The notes below the pieces were generated by a model, which searched no databases, was not told the DNA's origin, and worked only from the letters and a program-made list of their open reading frames with translations. Below, in pieces: positions 59,750 to 64,000 of a stretch of 64,000 bases of DNA. This stretch comes from JACMJL01 sp963791805 (GTDB lineage Bacteria; Bacillota; Clostridia; Clostridiales; Clostridiaceae). The stretch lies in assembly GCA_963791805.1 (NCBI GenBank), contig CAWBTU010000006.1:1178001-1242000 (forward strand), in the 5' to 3' direction. The translations under genes and the position numbers were made by a program. Position 1 is the stretch's first letter. Every line of letters starts with the position of its first letter.

Positions 59750-60409
59750 ATGGAAAAACTAGAGCTTACTATTAATAATAAAATTGAAGTAATGTTGAAT
59801 AGAGAAGCTTTCAAGAGTAATATTCAAGATGTAAATGATAAATTTTTTGCTATTAGTATTCCAACTAAAGATGGGGAGTATATTCCTTTAAAAGCAGGAG
59901 ATTTAGCTGAAGTAGTGTTTTATAAAGAATTAAGCATATTTCAATTTGATAGTAAGGTTTTAGGTAGGAAATTAGACGGAATTCCTGTAATTTTGTTAGA
60001 AATACCTGAAAAATATACGGTAGTTCAAAGAAGACAATTTTTTAGAGTAAATAAGATGGACTATCTTGAGATAGCTAAGCTTGAGAATGTAGAAGAAGGA
60101 TATAAAACAACAACTCCAACAAAAGTTGTTGAGAAAATGCTTGAAAAAGTAGTGCTTTTAGACATAAGCGGTGGTGGCATGAAGATTAAGATTAAAGAAA
60201 GTATTCAAAAAGGTGATATGGTACATTTTTTCTTAGATACAAAAAAAGGACAAATAGAGATATATGGTAAAGTAGTTAGGGTTGAAATAGATGAATTTAA
60301 TTTTAATGTTTGTGGTATATGTTTTTTAGATTTAACTCAAAGTGAAAGAGAAAAGATAATTCAATACACTTTTGAAATCATGCGAGGCCAAAGGAGTAAA
60401 GGATTATAG
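59750..60409 (+). CDS. ycgR: PilZ-domain flagellar brake protein (YcgR type)
   Basis: 219 residues. N-terminal YcgR domain (about 1-90) and C-terminal PilZ domain with the c-di-GMP motif RRQFFRV near residue 89 (RxxxR) and DISGGGMKI near 141 (D/NxSxxG), both intact. Binds cyclic di-GMP and slows the motor. AAGGATGTGG precedes the ATG. Confidence 0.93.
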   Translation: MEKLELTINNKIEVMLNREAFKSNIQDVNDKFFAISIPTKDGEYIPLKAGDLAEVVFYKELSIFQFDSKVLGRKLDGIPVILLEIPEKYTVVQRRQFFRVNKMDYLEIAKLENVEEGYKTTTPTKVVEKMLEKVVLLDISGGGMKIKIKESIQKGDMVHFFLDTKKGQIEIYGKVVRVEIDEFNFNVCGICFLDLTQSEREKIIQYTFEIMRGQRSKGL

Positions 60410-60421
60410 GAGGTATGCCAA

Positions 60422-61147
60422 ATGGCAGCAGATCATACTAAAGACGTTAAGGAAGAGATTGTAAAAAAATACATCCCTTTAGTCAAATATATTGCAGCTA
60501 GGGTTATTATTGGGAAAAGTAGATATATTGAATATGATGACCTTGTTAGTTATGGAATGTTAGGACTAATGGATTCCATAAGTAAATTTGATTCCAGCAA
60601 AGGTATGAAGTTTTCTACTTATGCATCAATTAGAATAAAGGGTTCTATGATTGACGAATTGAGAAAAAATAGTCCTATTTCTAAAGGCGCAATGGATAAA
60701 CTTAATAGGTACAATGAAGCCATTGAGACGTTACAAAAACGTTTTTTAAGAGAACCAAGTAACGAGGAAATTGCTAACGTATTAGGTATATCAATTAATG
60801 AAGTAGCAGAAGTTGAAGGATATATTAATTATATTTCTGTAATGTCTCTTGAGGATTTAATTTATTCTGAGGATGATGATATGCCATTAATTGGTACTAT
60901 AGAAGATAAAAAAAGTCCAAGCCCTGAAAGAAATTTAGAAGACAAAGAACAATTAGAATATTTGGCGAAGGCTTTGGATAAGCTTAATGAAAAAGATAAA
61001 ACTGTAGTGACTCTATACTATTATGAAGGACTAACATTAAAACAGATAGGTTCAGTTTTAGAAGTTTCAGAATCAAGAGTTTGTCAATTGCATAGTAGAG
61101 CGATAATTCACTTGAAAAAAGAACTTCAGAAATTAAAATATAATTAG
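60422..61147 (+). CDS. sigD: Flagellar sigma factor SigD (FliA, sigma-28)
   Basis: 241 residues, transcribes late flagellar genes from the TAAA-N17-CGATAA sites in this window. Region 2 (YDDLVSYGMLGLMDSISKFDSSKGMKFSTYASIRIKGSMIDELRK), region 3 and region 4 helix-turn-helix (LTLKQIGSVLEVSESRVCQLHSRAI) are complete. AGGAGG precedes the ATG. It lies late in the early operon, so it appears only once the export apparatus genes are on; inhibited by FlgM. Confidence 0.97.
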   Translation: MAADHTKDVKEEIVKKYIPLVKYIAARVIIGKSRYIEYDDLVSYGMLGLMDSISKFDSSKGMKFSTYASIRIKGSMIDELRKNSPISKGAMDKLNRYNEAIETLQKRFLREPSNEEIANVLGISINEVAEVEGYINYISVMSLEDLIYSEDDDMPLIGTIEDKKSPSPERNLEDKEQLEYLAKALDKLNEKDKTVVTLYYYEGLTLKQIGSVLEVSESRVCQLHSRAIIHLKKELQKLKYN

Positions 61148-61164
61148 TTAGAAGGATTGAAGAT

Positions 61165-61647
61165 ATGACATTTTTGTTTATTATTTTAGTCGGAATATTA
61201 CTCATTGCTATTAATTTTAATGCTATAAAGAAAGAAAGAAACTCTTTTAATAGTATATTAGAAGATAAAGTTGATAACATGGAAGAATTTGAATTAAGAA
61301 TTGGTGAACTTAAAAGAGAAATTGCTGAAACCAAATTTGATTTTCAAAAGGAAATCCAAGAAATCAAAGATATATATTATATAAATCAGAGTCAAAATAG
61401 AACAGTTCATAGTATAGAAGTAGATAGTGTGGAGACCCAAGAAAAAGTTATTGATAAAAAAAATAAAGTGAATAAACGAAATAGTAGTAATGTTTATGAG
61501 AATAGTAACGATAATAATAGTAATAGTATAAAAATAAGAGAAATAGGAAATTTATTAAAGCAAGGAATAGATATTGACGAAATTGCCGAAAAATTAAATA
61601 TAGGCAAGGGGGAAGTACTATTAATACAAGAATTATATCTCAAATAA
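61165..61647 (+). CDS. DUF6115/SwrB-like membrane-anchored protein
   Basis: 160 residues. N-terminal membrane anchor (about 2-19), a coiled coil (about 30-75), a disordered Asn/Ser-rich stretch, and a C-terminal helix-turn-helix-like motif (GNLLKQGIDIDEIAEKLNIGKGEVLLIQELYLK). Position right after sigD and this layout match SwrB (YlxL) of Bacillus, which promotes basal body maturation. Assignment is by architecture and synteny. Confidence 0.75.
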   Translation: MTFLFIILVGILLIAINFNAIKKERNSFNSILEDKVDNMEEFELRIGELKREIAETKFDFQKEIQEIKDIYYINQSQNRTVHSIEVDSVETQEKVIDKKNKVNKRNSSNVYENSNDNNSNSIKIREIGNLLKQGIDIDEIAEKLNIGKGEVLLIQELYLK

Positions 61648-61658
61648 AAAAAGTATTT

Positions 61659-61829
61659 ATGTTTTTAAGTGATAGAAAGATATTGATAGGAATTGGTATA
61701 GGATTGATACTTGGAGCATTTATTATGATAATTACAGCAGGACCTACAAAACAAATGACAGATGCTCAAGTAGAAAATAGAGCAAGAGGTTTAGGCATGG
61801 ATTTTCCTAGTGAATTCAAATTTAAGTAA
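61659..61829 (+). CDS. Small membrane protein with an SDxx-RARxLGM-like tail
   Basis: 56 residues from ATG 61659: one membrane segment (ILIGIGIGLILGAFIMIITAG) and a polar tail (MTDAQVENRARGLGMDFPSEFK) like those of small YceG/MltG-N-related membrane proteins. The ATG lacks a ribosome binding site; AAGGGGG at 61606-61612 is correctly placed for an ATT at 61620 in the same frame, which would add 13 residues. Fits between the SwrB-like gene and the rod genes. Confidence 0.6.
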   Translation: MFLSDRKILIGIGIGLILGAFIMIITAGPTKQMTDAQVENRARGLGMDFPSEFKFK

Positions 61830-61844
61830 ATGGGGTGAGGAACT

Positions 61845-62636
61845 TTGATTAGAGGAATTTATACAGCTGCATCAGGACTTATTACACAAGAAGCAAAAAT
61901 GGATGTTATTACTAACAATATGTCTAATGCTGGTACTACAGGTTTTAAAGCAGATACCTTGCATATTAAAAAATTTGATGACGTATTAATACAAAGCTAT
62001 GATAGAATAAAGGGACCTAATTCACCGAAAACTACCCTTGGGGCTCTAAGTTTAGGAAGTAGGATTGATGATACTAGCACAAGTTTTGAACAAGGTTCAA
62101 TGGATGATACAGGTAAAAAAACTGATTTTGCTTTGGATGGAAGAGGCTTTTTTACAGTGCAAAGAGACGATGGGACTACAACTCAAAATTATTATACACG
62201 AAATGGTCATTTTCATGCTAATTCAAATGGATTACTAGTTAATGATAGTGGGGACTTTGTAATTGACACTAATGGAAATAAAATAAATGTGGGTGATAAT
62301 GATTTTACAAGTGATGCTAGTGGTAATTTAACAATCAAAAACACTCAAGGCACAGTTAAGCTAGCTGTAGTTGACTTTAATACTAATCAACCGGTTGTGG
62401 AAGCTTATAAAAATTTAATTAAAGATGGAGATAATTTGTATCGAACTAATGAAACACCACAAGCAAGTAATGCTAATGTAAGGCAAAATAACTTAGAGAA
62501 ATCAAACATTAATGTAATTTCTCAAATGATAGATATGATGAATGTTATGAGAACATTCGAATCGAATCAGAAAGTATTACAAGCAATAGATGAAAGCTTG
62601 GGTAGAACTGTAAATGATGTAGGTAGTTTAAAGTAG
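61845..62636 (+). CDS. flgF: Flagellar rod protein FlgF/FlhO type
   Basis: 263 residues. N-terminal rod motif IRGIYTAASGLITQEAKMDVITNNMSNAGTTGFKAD and C-terminal NNLEKSNINVISQMIDMMNVMRTFESNQKVLQAIDESLGR. First of two FlgG-type paralogs in tandem, as flhO-flhP in Bacillus. TTG start with GGGGTGAGG upstream. Confidence 0.9.
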   Translation: MIRGIYTAASGLITQEAKMDVITNNMSNAGTTGFKADTLHIKKFDDVLIQSYDRIKGPNSPKTTLGALSLGSRIDDTSTSFEQGSMDDTGKKTDFALDGRGFFTVQRDDGTTTQNYYTRNGHFHANSNGLLVNDSGDFVIDTNGNKINVGDNDFTSDASGNLTIKNTQGTVKLAVVDFNTNQPVVEAYKNLIKDGDNLYRTNETPQASNANVRQNNLEKSNINVISQMIDMMNVMRTFESNQKVLQAIDESLGRTVNDVGSLK

Positions 62637-62667
62637 AAAGTGTATAAGTAATATAGGAGGTGATTCT

Positions 62668-63441
62668 TTGATAAGAGCATTATGGAATAGTAGAAGTGGA
62701 ATGCAAGCTATGCAGAATAAATTAGATGGTATATCAAATAATGTAGCAAATGTTCAAACTGTTGGTTATAAAAAAGTTGATGTTAGCTTTAATGATTTAG
62801 TATACGAACAATTAGAAAGAAATGGTTATCCTACAAATAAAAATGGAGTAAATCAACATCTTGCAGGGTCAGGTGTTAAAGCTAATGAATGGCTTAGAGA
62901 TAATACCCAAGGTCCAATGAATCCTACTGGCATTGATACTGATTTGGCAATTGACGGAAAAGGGTTTTTCAAAGTAACTCGAACAGATGGGACTTCAGCT
63001 TATACAAGAGCTGGTAGCTTTAATCTTGATAGAAATGGCGATTTAGTTACTTCTAGTGGTGAAAGAGTTGAGATTAATTATACAGGCAATGTAAAGAAAC
63101 TTACTAAAAATAATTTTACTATTGCAGAAAATGGAGATATTGCTACAAAAGGTAACGATGGTACTTCTAAAATTATTGGAAAAATTAATTTGTACGAGCC
63201 GGTTGGCCAAGATGCAATGATTTCAGTTGGAAATAATTTATATGTTCCTAAAACTGGAATTCAAGTTAATCAGGTTACAGATTCAGGTATTATGCAAAAG
63301 TATACAGAAGGTTCTAATACTGATTTGGCTACTGAAATGACAGATATGATAGTTGCTCAAAGGGCATTTGAATTAAATTCTAAAAGTCTAACTACAGTAG
63401 ATCAAATGATGGGCATAATAAATAACTTAAGAAATAGATAA
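62668..63441 (+). CDS. flgG: Flagellar distal rod protein FlgG/FlhP type
   Basis: 257 residues. IRALWNSRSGMQAMQNKLDGISNNVANVQTVGYKKVDVSFNDLV and the C-terminal GSNTDLATEMTDMIVAQRAFELNSKSLTTVDQMMGIINNL mark a FlgG-type rod protein. TTG start 6 bases after GGAGGTGAT. It is about one-third identical by eye to the preceding gene and ends the long early operon. Confidence 0.92.
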   Translation: MIRALWNSRSGMQAMQNKLDGISNNVANVQTVGYKKVDVSFNDLVYEQLERNGYPTNKNGVNQHLAGSGVKANEWLRDNTQGPMNPTGIDTDLAIDGKGFFKVTRTDGTSAYTRAGSFNLDRNGDLVTSSGERVEINYTGNVKKLTKNNFTIAENGDIATKGNDGTSKIIGKINLYEPVGQDAMISVGNNLYVPKTGIQVNQVTDSGIMQKYTEGSNTDLATEMTDMIVAQRAFELNSKSLTTVDQMMGIINNLRNR

Positions 63442-63469
63442 GAGTTCGAAAGAGCTCTTTTCTTTTTTT
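63440..63469 (+). terminator. Intrinsic terminator of the early flagellar operon
   Basis: AAGAGTT (63440-63446) pairs with AGCTCTT (63453-63459), one wobble, loop CGAAAG, followed by TTCTTTTTTT. It overlaps the flgG stop. Confidence 0.85.
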
Positions 63470-63480
63470 GCATTAATATT

Positions 63481-63536
63481 TTGAATTTGACTACATATAA
63501 TATTAATAGAGTATGTAGTCAAATTCAATTTTCTTT
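63481..63536 (+). terminator. Perfect 17-bp inverted repeat with T-rich tail
   Basis: TTGAATTTGACTACATA (63481-63497) is exactly mirrored at 63512-63528 and followed by TTTTCTTT. It is a second terminator behind flgG or a regulatory hairpin in the leader of the 75-residue gene. A TATAAT overlaps the left arm (63496-63501 region), so promoter and hairpin may be combined. Confidence 0.6.
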
Positions 63537-63559
63537 AGTATTAATTTGGAGGAGTTATT

Positions 63560-63787
63560 TTGAAAAGAAATGATAATATAAACTTGGAACAAGGTGACAA
63601 TTATAAGAAAATGGTGTACTGTCCTTATGTAAAAGCTCCGGTAATGATGTGCCAAGGATGCAACATAGAACGTGATTATAATATAGAGTATAATCGCAAT
63701 GAGTATTATCAAAACTTAAGGAATGAGAAATTTAATGAACCAGTAGTTGTTTTTAAAGCAGTTGATATAAAAGAATTGCAAGATTAA
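63560..63787 (+). CDS. Small protein with a Cys motif, function unknown
   Basis: 75 residues from a TTG start with GGAGGAG upstream. Contains C-P-Y...C-Q-G-C (residues about 21-35) that could bind one zinc ion; the rest is Asn/Tyr/Glu-rich and polar, with a short hydrophobic end (PVVVFKAVDI). No family recognised. Stands alone between two hairpins. Confidence 0.65.
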   Translation: MKRNDNINLEQGDNYKKMVYCPYVKAPVMMCQGCNIERDYNIEYNRNEYYQNLRNEKFNEPVVVFKAVDIKELQD

Positions 63788-63793
63788 AAAAGA

Positions 63794-63839
63794 GAGAATA
63801 ACTTTTCAATAAGTTTATATTTATTGAAGAGTTATTCTC
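63794..63839. terminator. Bidirectional terminator between convergent genes
   Basis: A 19-bp stem (63794-63812 with 63821-63839; GAGAATAACT.../...AGTTATTCTC), one wobble, loop of 8. On the minus strand it is followed by TCTCTTTTTT, which suits the convergent gene at 63858. Confidence 0.85.
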
Positions 63840-63857
63840 ACATAAGTTTAGTAGTAT

Positions 63858-64000
63858 TTAATTTTTTAAAGAAGATATTATATTGCTTAAAGGTGGAATG
63901 ACTTGTTTTTTTCGTGAAAGAATTCCAGGAAGATAAACTGAGTCATTTTCAAGTGTTATATTATATGTCTTGGCAATCAAGTCCTTATTTTCTCCTGCTA
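63858..64000 (-). CDS. C-terminal end of a Mn-dependent inorganic pyrophosphatase-like (DHH/DHHA2) protein
   Basis: On the minus strand the frame is open from the window edge and ends AGENKDL...VYLPGILSRKKQVIPPLSNIISSLKN at a stop complementary to 63858-63860. The GILSRKKQVIPPL ending is the conserved C-terminus of DHHA2-type manganese-dependent inorganic pyrophosphatases, including clostridial forms with CBS and DRTGG domains. Only about 47 residues are inside the window, so domain content cannot be checked. Confidence 0.8.
   Translation of the reverse strand, partial: AGENKDLIAKTYNITLENDSVYLPGILSRKKQVIPPLSNIISSLKN

Noticed and set aside
1..64000. tRNA, rRNA, CRISPR arrays, insertion sequences, prophage genes
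   Set aside because: No stretch with the required structure or protein signatures was seen on either strand.

Overview
The window is low-GC, AT-rich DNA from a Firmicute, almost certainly a Clostridium sensu stricto species. The evidence is a pyruvate:ferredoxin oxidoreductase, strong AGGAGG-type ribosome binding sites, frequent TTG/GTG starts, a FliR-FlhB fusion, CheC/CheD/FliY chemotaxis of the Bacillus/Clostridium type, and a gene order that resembles the single large motility cluster I recall from solventogenic clostridia. I cannot name the species from sequence alone.

Layout. 1-4235: metabolic flank (3' part of nifJ, a Cys/His-rich DUF1292 protein, a HAD hydrolase, a class IV aminotransferase). 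4378-14804: chemotaxis and switch operon (fapA, cheW, cheD, cheB, cheR, cheA, cheC, cheY, cheW, fliM, fliY). 14921-23218: late genes behind a sigma-D promoter (flgM, flgN, flgK, flgL, fliW, csrA, flaG, an unknown gene, fliS, fliD, a FliT-like gene). 23237-24725: first flagellin with its own sigma-D promoter and a structured leader. 24785-35438: flagellin-glycosylation island (Maf glycosyltransferase, nonulosonate synthase, cytidylyltransferase, PseG-type hydrolase, two nucleotide-sugar dehydratases/epimerases, methyltransferases, deacetylase, acetyltransferase). 35477-38938: second flagellin region (divergent flagellin, a short second csrA bracketed by GGA-loop RNA hairpins, another flagellin, yjfB). 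38939-40450: decayed spacer with a broken toxin-antitoxin pair. 40878-63441: early rod/hook/export operon behind a sigma-A-type promoter (flgB to fliK, flgD, flgE, flbD, fliL, fliO-fliP-fliQ-fliR/flhB, flhA, flhF, flhG, ycgR, sigD, a SwrB-like gene, two FlgG-type rod genes). The right edge holds a small Cys protein and the convergent 3' end of a pyrophosphatase-like gene.

How it fits together. The early operon builds the basal body, hook and export gate and ends by making sigma-D. Sigma-D, held back by FlgM until the hook is finished, then transcribes flgM onward, the flagellins and csrA2. I found four strong and one weaker sigma-D-type sites with the same spacing (TAAA, 17 bases, CGATAA). 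FliW and CsrA are the translational brake on flagellin. Both major flagellin leaders carry a hairpin with GGA in the loop just ahead of a GGA-containing Shine-Dalgarno. A second, unusually short CsrA sits between two matching GGA-loop, terminator-like RNA elements. This two-CsrA RNA circuit is the most interesting candidate system here.

Oddities. cheW1, fliK and flgD each read through only after a one-base shift at an A run or AA, and a gene remnant in the glycosylation island shows the same pattern. This is either real decay in a strain that may be non-motile or residual sequencing error. No rRNA, tRNA, CRISPR array or insertion sequence was seen.
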